Shown: positions 7,550 through 15,871, numbered from the stretch's first letter. The stretch: 64,000 nt of DNA from Kineosporia succinea (GCF_030811555.1 NZ_JAUSQZ010000001.1:1116001-1180000), one strand, 5' to 3'. Notes: a model not told the origin generated them from the letters alone. A program made the numbers and translations.

Positions 7550-7566
7550 GTCGTAAGCTCACAGCT

Positions 7567-8790
7567 ATGGCTTTGTCGGAGGACGCCAGCGTTGGGGAGC
7601 GCATCGCCTACCACCGCAAACGCCGGGGCATGTCGCAGAGCGTGCTCTCGGGGCTGCTCGGCCGCAGCGAGGAGTGGCTGAGCCAGATCGAGCGCGGTAG
7701 TCGGTCGGTGGAACGCCTGACAACGATCGTGGACGTGGCCAGGGTGCTGCGCATCGAGCCGTCACTGCTGCTGCCTCCGCCGTTCTTCGCCAAGCCTCGT
7801 CAGGTCGCGAACAACGGCACGATCGGCACCGCACCCGAGTGGGTGCCTGCGATCCGGTCGGCGATGATGCGCCGAGTCGGCAGCACCGAAGACAGCGACG
7901 GTCGGCAAGTGGATGCATGGACCCTCTCGCAGGACATCCAGCGGGGCTTCGGCTACTCCCAGACTGAACGCTGGAGCGACCTCGGGCCGCTACTTCCCGA
8001 CTTGCTGCACGACGTGCACTGGTTCGTGAGTCACTCTGAAACGCCAGATTCTTTGCGGCTTCTCAGCCTCACATACCGGCTGGCTTCCGGGATGCTCGAC
8101 CGCATCGGTGAGGTCCATCTGCCGTGGATCGCGGCCGAACGTGCCAGCGCAGCAGCTGATCGAAGCGGCGACCCGCTGCTGATGGCTGGTGCGGCCTGGC
8201 GTTGGGCGGTGGTCCTTCGCCACGCCGGCGAACTGGAGGAGTCGCACAACGTACCGATGCGCGCCGCCGATGCGCTGGTCGATGACATCCAGTCCGCGTC
8301 TCCCCAGGCGTTGAGCGTCTACGGCAGCCTGCTACTCAAGGGAGCAGTGGCAGCAGCGAGCCTCGACGACCGCCAACACGTATCTGAGTATCTGAATCGC
8401 GCCCAGGAGGTAGCCGAGGTGGCGGGCGAGGCCAACCACTTCTGGTTCGCTTTCGGGCCGACGAACGTCGCGATCCACCGGGTGTGGCTGGACCTGGAGC
8501 TGGGTGACCCGACGGAGGCAGTGCGCGCAGCCGACGCGGTCGACACCGAGCGGCTGCCCGCACACTTGGCCGAGCGGCGCGCCTCCCACCTGATCACGGT
8601 GGCTTGGGCTCAATACCTGCGCCGCAAGGACGATCTGGCGATTGAGGCGCTCACCGAAGCCAGGGTTCACGCCCCGGAGCAGCTGCTGTTCACGCGGAAG
8701 GTCAACGACATGCTGGCCGGGATGCTGAAGCGAGATCGCCGAAATCGGCGACAGTTAAGGGCTTTGGCCGACTTCGCGGGCGCCACCTAG
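7567..8790 (+). CDS. XRE-family transcriptional regulator with helical repeat domain
   Basis: The product is 407 residues. Residues about 9-66 are a classic Cro/cI helix-turn-helix (ERIAYHRKRRGMSQSVLSGL, then WLSQIERGSRSV). The remaining ~330 residues are almost all alpha-helical with TPR-like pairs (ASGMLDRIGEVHLPWIAAER, SVYGSLLLKGAVAAASLDDR). This architecture is common in actinomycete regulators that sense a small partner or peptide. ATG 7567 follows a perfect palindrome and a -10-like box without a Shine-Dalgarno. Next to a DUF397 gene, it may control the accessory genes around it. The DUF1737 gene follows on the same strand. Confidence 0.8.
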   Translation: MALSEDASVGERIAYHRKRRGMSQSVLSGLLGRSEEWLSQIERGSRSVERLTTIVDVARVLRIEPSLLLPPPFFAKPRQVANNGTIGTAPEWVPAIRSAMMRRVGSTEDSDGRQVDAWTLSQDIQRGFGYSQTERWSDLGPLLPDLLHDVHWFVSHSETPDSLRLLSLTYRLASGMLDRIGEVHLPWIAAERASAAADRSGDPLLMAGAAWRWAVVLRHAGELEESHNVPMRAADALVDDIQSASPQALSVYGSLLLKGAVAAASLDDRQHVSEYLNRAQEVAEVAGEANHFWFAFGPTNVAIHRVWLDLELGDPTEAVRAADAVDTERLPAHLAERRASHLITVAWAQYLRRKDDLAIEALTEARVHAPEQLLFTRKVNDMLAGMLKRDRRNRRQLRALADFAGAT

Positions 8791-8822
8791 GAAACCGTCC
8801 GCTCGATCACGTTGGAGGAGCC

Positions 8823-8999
8823 ATGGACGAGGTCACGGAGTACAAGCTGCTGCACTCGCGCGGGCCGGACCGCCTAACCGAAGACGTGAACGAGCACCTC
8901 GCCGACGGTTGGCGACTGCACGGCATCACCATGTCCGCGCCCAAGCCCGTCGGAGACGGCTCGATCCAGAACCTCTTTGTCCAGGCCGTCGTCAGATAG
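8823..8999 (+). CDS. DUF1737-like small protein
   Basis: The product is 58 residues; ATG 8823 follows GGAGGAGCC. It has the DUF1737 pattern: EYKLLHSRG, LTEDVNEHLADGWRLHGI and a C-terminal LFVQAVV strand. The family is a small alpha/beta fold of unknown function, common in phages and accessory regions. It lies 32 nt after the XRE gene and is probably co-transcribed with it. Confidence 0.75.
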   Translation: MDEVTEYKLLHSRGPDRLTEDVNEHLADGWRLHGITMSAPKPVGDGSIQNLFVQAVVR

Positions 9000-9015
9000 T
9001 CGCGCCTGCCGTCGG

Positions 9016-9501
9016 CTAGAACGGCGTCAGCGTCATGGGCACGGACCCCAACTTGTCCCGAGAGACGGTCTGCTTAGACGGGGCAATGTTGCTGTAGAGA
9101 CTGTTGCTGCTCGGCCCTGCCGTCACGTCGAAGACGTCGGAGTCAGAACTGATATCACCTGCGAACTTGAAGTCGCAGGAGGGCGGGCTGCCCGAGGTCG
9201 TCTGCTTCGGGTCGGTCAGCTCCAGCAGCTTGAGCCGGGCTCCGGTTCCGTCGGACACGGTGATCTCGAAGTTCTCACCCATCTCCTCGCAGGTGGTGGG
9301 CGTACCGCCGCCGATCACCGGCAGCATGATGATGATGATGCTCCCGGCCACGTGAAGCTCTCCATCGCTACCACCGCCGCCGGTGCCACCACTCGACGAC
9401 CCGTCTGAGGAGTTGTTCCGCGCCAGGCCGACGAAGAGGACCGCCCCGATCAGGGCCACCACTGCGACGACAAGGATCAAGATTCTGCGTTCGATGTACA
9501 T
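9016..9501 (-). CDS. Exported or membrane-anchored protein, unknown
   Basis: The product is 161 residues. A single N-terminal hydrophobic segment (residues about 7-26, ILILVVAVVALIGAVLFVGL) is followed by a Ser/Gly linker and an extracellular-type domain with two Cys (TTCEEMGENFEI and PSCDFKFAG). There is no lipobox Cys, so an uncleaved anchor or a signal peptide is more likely than a lipoprotein. The start ATG 9501 abuts a 14-bp hairpin that contains its Shine-Dalgarno (see 9502-9541). It converges with the DUF1737 gene. Confidence 0.6.
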   Translation of the reverse strand: MYIERRILILVVAVVALIGAVLFVGLARNNSSDGSSSGGTGGGGSDGELHVAGSIIIIMLPVIGGGTPTTCEEMGENFEITVSDGTGARLKLLELTDPKQTTSGSPPSCDFKFAGDISSDSDVFDVTAGPSSNSLYSNIAPSKQTVSRDKLGSVPMTLTPF

Positions 9502-9541
9502 GAGCCCCCACCTCCAGACGTCACGTCGGAGGTGGGGGCTC
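9502..9541 (-). promoter_or_regulatory. Hairpin sequestering the ribosome-binding site of the gene at 9016-9501
   Basis: On the minus-strand RNA, GAGCCCCCACCTCC pairs perfectly over 14 bp with GGAGGTGGGGGCTC around a 12-nt loop. The second arm holds GGAGGTG, the only Shine-Dalgarno for the gene, and ends directly at its ATG. The structure could block translation of read-through transcripts, act as a conditional switch, or terminate transcription from the 9612-10574 gene; there is no U-run after it. Confidence 0.6.
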
Positions 9542-9611
9542 TTCGCTGTAGTTGTTACGGGCAGAACCGCGCGATCGGGTGCGAGTCACCCAGGTGGCGG
9601 ATCAACCGCGA

Positions 9612-10574
9612 TCAGGCAGGCGGAGCACCGTCCACACGGCTGGGAACTTCGGAGGTCGCCGTCTGAGCGACACTGGAAAGATTCATCAAGAGAGCCTCTG
9701 GGTCGCGAAGCGCTGTCCAATCGTTCCTTTCGAGCACGTGTCGCTCGTTGGCTGTCAGGGTCTTGATGTGGACGTGCGATCGGTCAAGGCTGTCCGTGAT
9801 CTTGATCAGCAGCACGTCCCCGAGCACCGCCGCGAAGTTGTTGACCCCCTCTGCCGCCCTCATCAGGTTGAGTGTCGTCTCGGATCGCGCCTTGTCTATG
9901 GCGGCAGCCTTCTCGTTAACCAGGGCGTCTTCCAGGCCCTGCGCCAGTCGACGTGTCGCACGTTGGGTCTCGTCTGACGAGCTAACCCCTAGCACGTGCA
10001 CCCAGAACCGCTGGAACCAAGAGCCACGAAGCGGTGGGCCTATCGCGATAACTTCCTGCCCCACCGCCTTGGCTACCTGCCGGAGTGCCTCTATTAGCTC
10101 ACGTGCCACCTCGGGCGGTACAGGGTCAGAGATGTAGAGCGCCCCGTCAGCAAGATGAGTGGAGGCCCTAAAGCGACCGGGAACTGGGCCAAAATCGAGC
10201 CGTGGAACGAACTCGATATATCCGTCAGCCACCCAGCCTTTCAGCACTCCTCGGCCGAGGGCTTGTCGTAGTCGAGCAATCGAGGATTTGAATTCGCCTA
10301 CGAAATTCCCCCATGATAACTGCCCAGTTTGCCCGGATCGCAGAGCACTAGCAACGAGACGGATCTCCTCCCGGAGCTCCCCCTCCCCTAAAGCAGGGTG
10401 TTGCAGAATATATCGCAGCGAATATATGAGCTGACCATAGGTTGACGGCGAGAATTCGCGACCCTCTTCCCTTGCCAGCCAATCGAAAGCCTGGTCGCTT
10501 AACAGTAGAAAGTTGTTGATCTGTCGGACGAGCGAGTTGATCTCGTCCTGCCGTACACCGGTTCCTGTCGACAT
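9612..10574 (-). CDS. Hypothetical protein (320 residues), transfer-operon tail
   Basis: The frame is clear and its base composition is less G+C-rich than the neighbours, which suggests separate acquisition. Visible traits: a helical N-terminal third (INNFLLLSDQAFDWLAREEG), a central mixed region with ALYISDPVPPEVARELIEAL and QEVIAIGPPLRGSWFQRFWV, and a C-terminal helical region ending with a TALRDPEALLMNL segment. There is no membrane helix, signal peptide, nucleotide-binding loop or metal site that I recognise. It follows the translocase gene by about 100 nt on the same strand. Function unknown. Confidence 0.6.
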   Translation of the reverse strand: MSTGTGVRQDEINSLVRQINNFLLLSDQAFDWLAREEGREFSPSTYGQLIYSLRYILQHPALGEGELREEIRLVASALRSGQTGQLSWGNFVGEFKSSIARLRQALGRGVLKGWVADGYIEFVPRLDFGPVPGRFRASTHLADGALYISDPVPPEVARELIEALRQVAKAVGQEVIAIGPPLRGSWFQRFWVHVLGVSSSDETQRATRRLAQGLEDALVNEKAAAIDKARSETTLNLMRAAEGVNNFAAVLGDVLLIKITDSLDRSHVHIKTLTANERHVLERNDWTALRDPEALLMNLSSVAQTATSEVPSRVDGAPPA

Positions 10575-10671
10575 TTTCTCCCCCGAGTTCCGCCGCCTCT
10601 TTACCCAGAGTAGTCCTTCGCTGCTCCCTGCGTTTCCCTACCGGACTCTTGCCTCTGTTTGGGCCTCCGTC

Positions 10672-12618
10672 TCATGCAGCCTCTCTCTCATCCTGTTCCC
10701 CCAGCTGACCCCAAAGGTCTTCAGTAGCCCAGAATCCGTTGCCGTCTTTAGAGCAAAAACCCTCCCGTGCAAGATCTTCCAAGATGTCTCGGACATGACG
10801 TGGCGTCATGCCCACTTGCTTGGCGATGACGGCGGCCATCTTCCTGGCCGACTGACTGGCGAGAGCCTCGCGCACGGCTGCCTTACCTTTCGAATCCTTC
10901 TTCCCGCTAGGCATCGCCGGCCGACCCGCTTCATCCATGGCCTCTTGCGGTTCGCGTCCGCAGAGCGGACCGACCAGCAGGGCCGCCGCTTCGTCGGCGA
11001 CGTGAAGGTCCGGGAACATGGCCCGCGTCAGCCAGTCCTCGATCGTGCCGAACGGGGCCTCGAACTCCTCGTCGTCCTCGATGTCGCGACGGGTTGGGAT
11101 GAACGCGGTGCGCATCGGTGGAGACTGCGTGTCTCCGGCTGACCGGAGGAACGCCCAGCCCGGAGCCATCGGCAGCGCATCGGTGTTCATGTTGAAGTTC
11201 TGCGCCATGAGGCTGCGGCCCACCGCGTCCATCGCTTTGCCCGCCCAGAGGCTGCCGTTGATGCCGATCAAGTTGGATCGGATCTCCGTTGAGCCGTAAC
11301 CGGTCTGGTCACCGAACTGGGTAGCCAGACAGAGCGAGATGCCGAGAGATCTTCCCTGGGAGGCGATCTCCTCCAGCTTGTCGATCAGGCTGGACTTGGC
11401 CGCGAACACGTTCTTCGACTCGTCGATCCACAGCACGATCTGAGGTTCGCCGGGGCCAGGGCGGAAGCTGTCCCAGCCTTCGTCGCTGTACCGCTGCTTG
11501 CGAGAGCGCAGGATCGCGACCACCCGGTCGACGATCTTCTCCCACTGCTTCGCGTTGCGGCCGTACTCAGTGACATGGTCGCGCACCGACGGGACACCCG
11601 CGCCGCCCTTGCCATCGATGACGAACACCAGCACGTCGTCGAGCAGGATCAGCTCGGTCAGGACCAGACGGGCGAAGCCGCCCTTGCCGTTGCCGGACGG
11701 CCCGATAACGGCCATGTGCATCGCGCCGGACTTCGAGCGGATCGGCAGCCGCACGGGCACCTGACCTGCCGAATACCCAGCGATGATCGTGCCGGTCTTC
11801 TGGTCGAACGTTGACCCGGCCCAATAGCGAACGGCGGCGATCTGCTCAGGCTCCTGGAAGGCGATCCGCACCAGGGTCACGTTCCCGAGCGTTGGGTCGT
11901 CGGCGATGGTGACGGTGCCGCGCCCCCGCTTGAGGGCGAACTCCACGTCCTCGTCGAGCTTGGCCGCCACGCTGGCCTTCGTCCGATCCAGCTGGAGGAC
12001 ACCCGTGTTCAAGTCGGGGTCGTACTTGACCCACTGGCCTTCGAGGGCGGGGACCGCAGCGACGACTTCCTGCTCCCAGATGGTCTGCACCGTCTTCAGG
12101 TCGCTCAGGTTCGTTTCGCCTCGCCGGATTCGCCGGCCGCGCCACCACGCCGGGGCTGCGCAGGCGATGACGACGACGTCGGCCAGGAACCCTGTCGTCC
12201 AGCTCCACTCGGTGTACGCCCCGACTGCGTGCAGCAGCGCGATGACGGCGAGGACCCGTGCCACGAGGGCTCGCTCCCGGACCGCGAGGACCTTCCGGCC
12301 GGGCGTGCGGCGGACGACAGACCGCAGTGTCAGGATGTCGAGCAGCAGGGCGGCCCCCAGGTACCAGCCAGGCTGGCCGGGTACAGCTACGACCAAGGCG
12401 ATCAGCCACAAGGGGGCCAGCAGGTTCCGCCTCGGCCCGGTCAGCGTCCACCACAGCGCCCGAGCGGAGACCTTCGCAGTGACCGTGACGAAGGCCAGCA
12501 TCGTGAACACGACAACGAGCGCGGCGGCCATCAGGACGAGCGGGAAGAGGAATGCCTTCGCCCGTGGTGATCGCTTGACGAGACCGCTCAGAAACGCTGT
12601 GGCCAGGGTCTTCTTCAT
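10672..12618 (-). CDS. FtsK/SpoIIIE-type DNA translocase, TraB-like conjugation protein
   Basis: The product is 648 residues. Several transmembrane segments occupy residues about 24-160. A RecA-like motor follows, with P-loop GPSGNGKG (306-313), a hydrophobic strand ending IDGKGG (about 334-339), Walker B IVLWIDE (394-400) and SQGRSLGISLCLATQ (420-434). A C-terminal winged helix (about 585-640, KMAAVIAKQVGMTPRHVRDI) may recognise element DNA. In AICEs this single protein moves double-stranded DNA between mycelial cells. The P-loop ends GKG instead of GKS/T, which is unusual. It is the penultimate gene of the long minus-strand operon, separated from the preceding gene by a terminator-like hairpin. 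Confidence 0.88.
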   Translation of the reverse strand: MKKTLATAFLSGLVKRSPRAKAFLFPLVLMAAALVVVFTMLAFVTVTAKVSARALWWTLTGPRRNLLAPLWLIALVVAVPGQPGWYLGAALLLDILTLRSVVRRTPGRKVLAVRERALVARVLAVIALLHAVGAYTEWSWTTGFLADVVVIACAAPAWWRGRRIRRGETNLSDLKTVQTIWEQEVVAAVPALEGQWVKYDPDLNTGVLQLDRTKASVAAKLDEDVEFALKRGRGTVTIADDPTLGNVTLVRIAFQEPEQIAAVRYWAGSTFDQKTGTIIAGYSAGQVPVRLPIRSKSGAMHMAVIGPSGNGKGGFARLVLTELILLDDVLVFVIDGKGGAGVPSVRDHVTEYGRNAKQWEKIVDRVVAILRSRKQRYSDEGWDSFRPGPGEPQIVLWIDESKNVFAAKSSLIDKLEEIASQGRSLGISLCLATQFGDQTGYGSTEIRSNLIGINGSLWAGKAMDAVGRSLMAQNFNMNTDALPMAPGWAFLRSAGDTQSPPMRTAFIPTRRDIEDDEEFEAPFGTIEDWLTRAMFPDLHVADEAAALLVGPLCGREPQEAMDEAGRPAMPSGKKDSKGKAAVREALASQSARKMAAVIAKQVGMTPRHVRDILEDLAREGFCSKDGNGFWATEDLWGQLGEQDEREAA

Positions 12619-12644
12619 GTCGTTCCTCCGTTCCGGGACGCACG

Positions 12645-12677
12645 AAGGGACGGCTACGCGAGCCGTAGCCGTCCCTT
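12645..12677 (-). terminator. Perfect 14-bp hairpin upstream of the translocase gene
   Basis: AAGGGACGGCTACG and CGTAGCCGTCCCTT pair perfectly around CGAGC. It sits between the membrane protein ending at 12692 and the translocase start at 12618, so it can act as an attenuator that lowers translocase expression relative to upstream genes. No strong U-run follows. Confidence 0.65.
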
Positions 12678-12691
12678 CTATGGGCGCGGGT

Positions 12692-13687
12692 TCAGGCAGC
12701 CAGGTGCGGCTGCATTTCCTTGGCGTTGTCGATGCGGGTCACTTCAGCGCGCTGCTGGGCGGCCTTGACCTCGCGGTGCGCGGCAGCGATCGCCTCGTGC
12801 AGCGGGGTGAGGATCTTCTCCAGCTGGGCGGCCTGCTCCTGGACGGCGACGAGCAGCGGCTGGACTCGCTCACCGGGGTCGTAGCCGCACGCTTCGATCA
12901 TGCCGACGCTCAGCGCCAGTTCCTTGTCGAGCGTCGCGGTCATCTCTTCGACCGCCTCGTTGCGGGCGGACAGGAACCGCAGCAGCGCGTCGGTGTTGGC
13001 GATCTCGGGGGTGCTGGACTTGATGGTCACGGCTTTGGCCTCCTCAGGCGTCGGGGTGCTGTTCGGGCTTGCGCCGTTCTCCGGCGGGGTACTGCTCGAT
13101 GCGTTCTGTTTCTCCTGGGTGGACTGCTGGTCGGGTGTCCCCCAGGGCTGGCCCGGCTGACCGGTGTTCGGCTCGGCCGGTTCGTTCACTCCTCCCTTGT
13201 TCTGCTGTTGGCGGTGGGCACGGATGCGATCGACGAGGTCGGTCAGCCATTGGTGGAGGGGGCCGCGAACACCCGCTTCGCGTGACTGTCGGTGACGTTC
13301 GGAGCCTTCGCTCCAGCCCTGGGCGAAGCCCGAGACGGTGCCGTAGAGACCGAGGAAGACGATCAGGAGAAGGCCACCGCCGAATGCTCCGGCGACCGAC
13401 TGATCGGGGTTCGAACTCGATACGGAACGGGCTGGAGCAGCCTTACTGGAAGTCCCCGTGGGAGCCGCTCCCCCGCTACCTCGGATGGCCGCCGGGCCGG
13501 TTCGTGGGGCCGATGCGGGACTTCGCGTGGCAGCCGATCGGACCTGGCGATCCATCTGGCCAGCCGACTGGCGAGCCAGTCCCCAACCCGATCGGCCACT
13601 CGTGACGACAGCCGATCGAGCAGCCGTGGCGACCCGATCGCCGGAGCCGACCAACCAGATCGAGAGGAAGAGCAATCCGATGAGCAT
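12692..13687 (-). CDS. Spd-like membrane protein with long coiled/charged C-terminus
   Basis: The product is 331 residues. ATG 13687 overlaps the stop of the preceding gene as TGATG, which fixes the start. A first hydrophobic segment spans residues 1-15 (MLIGLLFLSIWLVG) and a second about 108-126 (GAFGGGLLLIVFLGLYGTVS). They are separated by a low-complexity Ser/Ala/Arg linker. A Gln/Pro/Asn-rich tract leads to a predicted coiled coil (EAVEEMTATLDKELALSVGM, then KEMQPHLAA at the end). Position next to the TraB-like gene suggests a spread (Spd) protein aiding intramycelial transfer. Confidence 0.6.
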   Translation of the reverse strand: MLIGLLFLSIWLVGSGDRVATAARSAVVTSGRSGWGLARQSAGQMDRQVRSAATRSPASAPRTGPAAIRGSGGAAPTGTSSKAAPARSVSSSNPDQSVAGAFGGGLLLIVFLGLYGTVSGFAQGWSEGSERHRQSREAGVRGPLHQWLTDLVDRIRAHRQQQNKGGVNEPAEPNTGQPGQPWGTPDQQSTQEKQNASSSTPPENGASPNSTPTPEEAKAVTIKSSTPEIANTDALLRFLSARNEAVEEMTATLDKELALSVGMIEACGYDPGERVQPLLVAVQEQAAQLEKILTPLHEAIAAAHREVKAAQQRAEVTRIDNAKEMQPHLAA

Positions 13688-14145
13688 CAGCTGAACCACC
13701 CATCCGTGAACTCGACCGAGAACTGGGTGGCGTTGTCGGCGACCGTCTTCAACCCATCCGGGATGTCGCCTCGGATGGGTACCGATGTCGAGAGGGAGGG
13801 CACCAGGAACATGGCGACGATGAGCATCGTGGAGGCCGAGTACGCCATCCACTCGTCGGGAACTCCGGCCGCCAGCCCGGCCACGATGATCAACATGAAG
13901 CCCACGGCGAGACCGAGGCCGATGATCGGGGTGCTGGATACGAGCTTCTCGATCAGGTCGCCGATCCACGTCTTCGTGGCCCACGACCCGGAGGTCAACA
14001 TGAGTGCTCCGGAGAAGAGTGCGGCTCCCCAGATGAGCCACCCACTGGCCTTGCCGGGCAGAGCCACAAGAGCGCCGACGAACATCTGCACGACGCCGGC
14101 GAAGATCGCGAAGCAGATCAGCGGGTACCAGACCTCGGTGCGCAC
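13687..14145 (-). CDS. Polytopic membrane protein of the transfer operon
   Basis: The product is 152 residues from GTG 14145, preceded by AAAGGAGTTCCTG. About four transmembrane segments are visible (PLICFAIFAGVVQMFVGALV, WLIWGAALFSGALMLTSG, IIGLGLAVGFMLIIVAGLAA, ASTMLIVAMFLVPSL). It overlaps the following gene by one base (TGATG). Small polytopic proteins next to TraB in AICEs are Spd-type proteins; a VirB6-like or channel role is possible but not shown. Confidence 0.65.
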   Translation of the reverse strand: MRTEVWYPLICFAIFAGVVQMFVGALVALPGKASGWLIWGAALFSGALMLTSGSWATKTWIGDLIEKLVSSTPIIGLGLAVGFMLIIVAGLAAGVPDEWMAYSASTMLIVAMFLVPSLSTSVPIRGDIPDGLKTVADNATQFSVEFTDGWFS

Positions 14146-14180
14146 CAGGAACTCCTTTCGTCATAGTTCGGGCGTTTTGT

Positions 14181-14234
14181 GGTGGGAGGAGGAGGCCCCT
14201 GCGCGTATGGGGGGAGGCAGTTCCTCCTCCCACC
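14181..14234 (-). promoter_or_regulatory. Inverted repeat in the gap upstream of the membrane-protein gene
   Basis: GGTGGGAGGAGGA at 14181-14193 and its exact inverse at 14222-14234 are separated by 28 nt. It occupies one of the few gaps in the operon (14146-14275), so it may be an attenuator or processing site. No U-run follows. Confidence 0.4.
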
Positions 14235-14275
14235 TCCTCTTCCCTGTACCGAGCCGCGAATCTGGGGCTCGGAAC

Positions 14276-14485
14276 TCAGGCGAGGGCGGTGGCGACCGTG
14301 ATCCAGCCGTTCCTGGTGTCGATCTCCAGGAGGAATCCGCGAGGCGAGTACGGCCGTCGGAGCCTGATCTGGTCGGCCAGCAGACGCTGACACTGGTCGA
14401 GGTCATCCGGGTCGGCGGCGTTCTGGAACGGGGCCACGAGGACCCTGTTCTTGATCACCGAGTCACGGATTCTGTACTTCGGCAC
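14276..14485 (-). CDS. Small basic protein, unknown
   Basis: The product is 69 residues (start MPKYRIRDSVIKNRVLVAPF). It overlaps the end of the upstream gene by 23 nt. It is alpha/beta-like with QCQRLLADQIRLRRPYSPRG and a C-terminal NGWITVATALA strand. In AICE operons small basic proteins at this position are annotated as mobile-element transfer (SpdA-like) proteins; I cannot confirm homology by eye. Confidence 0.5.
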   Translation of the reverse strand: MPKYRIRDSVIKNRVLVAPFQNAADPDDLDQCQRLLADQIRLRRPYSPRGFLLEIDTRNGWITVATALA

Positions 14486-15227
14486 GTGCTGACTCCTCGG
14501 TCTTGAGTTCGTCTCGGAGCTTGCGGGCCTTGGGGAGTCCGACCCCCAGGGCCTTGGCGATGGGCTCCGCCGCCGGAGCGTCGGGCAGGACGCCGTCCTT
14601 GATCAGCTTCGCCAGCTCGATTCGGAGGTCATCCAGAGACCGGCTCCGACCGGATGGCTCGGCTGGGTCTTCGGATGGGTACTCAGCTGGGTTCCCGAAT
14701 GGGTCCGGGATGGGTACCCGATCGAGTTCGGATGGGTTGGTCGGTCGGGTAGCCGAACGGGTCACGGATGGCTCGGCCTTTGGCTTGGCTGGCCGCTTCG
14801 GCTTGGGCTCCGGTTCGGTCTCGACGATCAGGACCATCCCGAGGAAGAAGACCGGGGGCACCAGGTACAGGCCGTACGTGACCGCCTGTAGCCAGCCCGG
14901 ACGGCTCGGGTCCTCGCTGACATTCAGCTGCGCCGCTGCCAGGTTGATGCCGACCATCGCGATGGCGGCAGCCGTCATGACAGCGATGCACAGGGCCTTC
15001 AACGGCCCCTTGCGACCGGGTAGCTTCGATGCCGCGAAAACACCCGACGCCTCCAACGTGCCGATCACCGAGAGTGACCCGACGACGTTCAGGTGGACGC
15101 GAGTCGCAACCTCCCAGGCATGCGTTGCGGCCGCAGCGAACAGCAGCCCCGCGACCCCCCAGACAAGGAGCAGCCTGGCCGCCCGAGCACCCAGCTCGGC
15201 GATGAAGTCGATGACCCGCTCGGGCAC
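14463..15227 (-). CDS. Membrane protein with C-terminal helix-turn-helix-like domain
   Basis: The product is 254 residues; GTG 15227 is preceded by GAAGGAGGTAGAGC. Four hydrophobic segments fill residues about 15-130 (LLLVWGVAGLLFAAAATHAW, VVGSLSVIGTLEASGVFAAS, ALCIAVMTAAAIAMVGINLA, YGLYLVPPVFFLGMVLIV). A Pro/Ser/Asp-rich linker follows with repeated NPSE, PDPFGNP and EYPSEDP motifs. The end is a DNA-binding-like helix pair (PIAKALGVGLPKARKLRDEL). DUF2637/SpdB proteins of AICEs have the same TM-linker-HTH layout, so a DNA-tethering transfer role is a reasonable inference. Confidence 0.6.
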   Translation of the reverse strand: MPERVIDFIAELGARAARLLLVWGVAGLLFAAAATHAWEVATRVHLNVVGSLSVIGTLEASGVFAASKLPGRKGPLKALCIAVMTAAAIAMVGINLAAAQLNVSEDPSRPGWLQAVTYGLYLVPPVFFLGMVLIVETEPEPKPKRPAKPKAEPSVTRSATRPTNPSELDRVPIPDPFGNPAEYPSEDPAEPSGRSRSLDDLRIELAKLIKDGVLPDAPAAEPIAKALGVGLPKARKLRDELKTEESARAEVQNP

Positions 15228-15230
15228 GCT

Positions 15231-15434
15231 CTACCTCCTTCCCGGCCAGGGTTCGGTGGGCGGCATGGGCACGTCATCCGGGAGCTGGACCGAATCGACC
15301 TGCGTGTAGGTCGATTCGACGTCGTCTTCCCTCAGGCTGTGAACCCAGGTGCCGACGATCGCGCAGTCCACGAGGATCAGGGCCACAGTCACTGGGGTTC
15401 CCCACCAGTGCCGCCGCGGTGCGGGTTGCAGCAT
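15231..15434 (-). CDS. Small single-pass membrane protein
   Basis: The product is 67 residues. ATG 15434 is chosen because AAAGGAGGACTC lies immediately upstream. A single TM helix (residues about 10-29, TPVTVALILVDCAIVGTWVH) is followed by an acidic exterior or cytoplasmic tail. It stops 3 nt before the next start, and its stop codon is embedded in the next ribosome-binding site. Function unknown. Confidence 0.55.
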   Translation of the reverse strand: MLQPAPRRHWWGTPVTVALILVDCAIVGTWVHSLREDDVESTYTQVDSVQLPDDVPMPPTEPWPGRR

Positions 15435-15487
15435 GAGTCCTCCTTTTGGCATGGGGGTAGCCACGAATGGCGTGCAGGTGGGTTGGG

Positions 15488-15871
15488 TCAGGCGGCGATC
15501 GACGGGTCGAGCTGCTCCGCCTCGGCGCGCGTCAGGTCTTCGACGCAGCTGATCTTCACGGGGTGCTCGCGACGTCTCATCGTCAGCTGCCCCTTGGCGG
15601 TGATCCAGTGCATGAACAGGTTCTCGTCGTACATGCGGGCGGCCACGCGTCCGCTCCAGGCGACCTCGCCAGGGATCAGGGCATCCACCAGGCGACGGCC
15701 GAAGTTGTGGTCCCGCATCTGGAGGTATACCTCACCGCTGGCGTCGATCGACACGGTGGTCAGTGGGTCGTCGTCCGCTCCCATCAGGTCTTCCATCGCG
15801 GCCAGGACCCGCACCAGGACAATGCTCAGTTCGGTGGGAGTTGGCCTCCTCAGCTGGTTGTCGTCATTCAC
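15488..15871 (-). CDS. Hypothetical protein of the transfer operon
   Basis: The product is 127 residues; GTG 15871 overlaps the upstream stop as GTGA. The first half (PTPTELSIVLVRVLAAMEDL) is helical, followed by a beta region (TTVSIDASGEVYLQMRDHNF) and a C-terminal helix. No domain recognised. It is coupled to the zinc-ribbon gene upstream and followed by a 53-nt gap. Confidence 0.55.
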   Translation of the reverse strand: MNDDNQLRRPTPTELSIVLVRVLAAMEDLMGADDDPLTTVSIDASGEVYLQMRDHNFGRRLVDALIPGEVAWSGRVAARMYDENLFMHWITAKGQLTMRRREHPVKISCVEDLTRAEAEQLDPSIAA

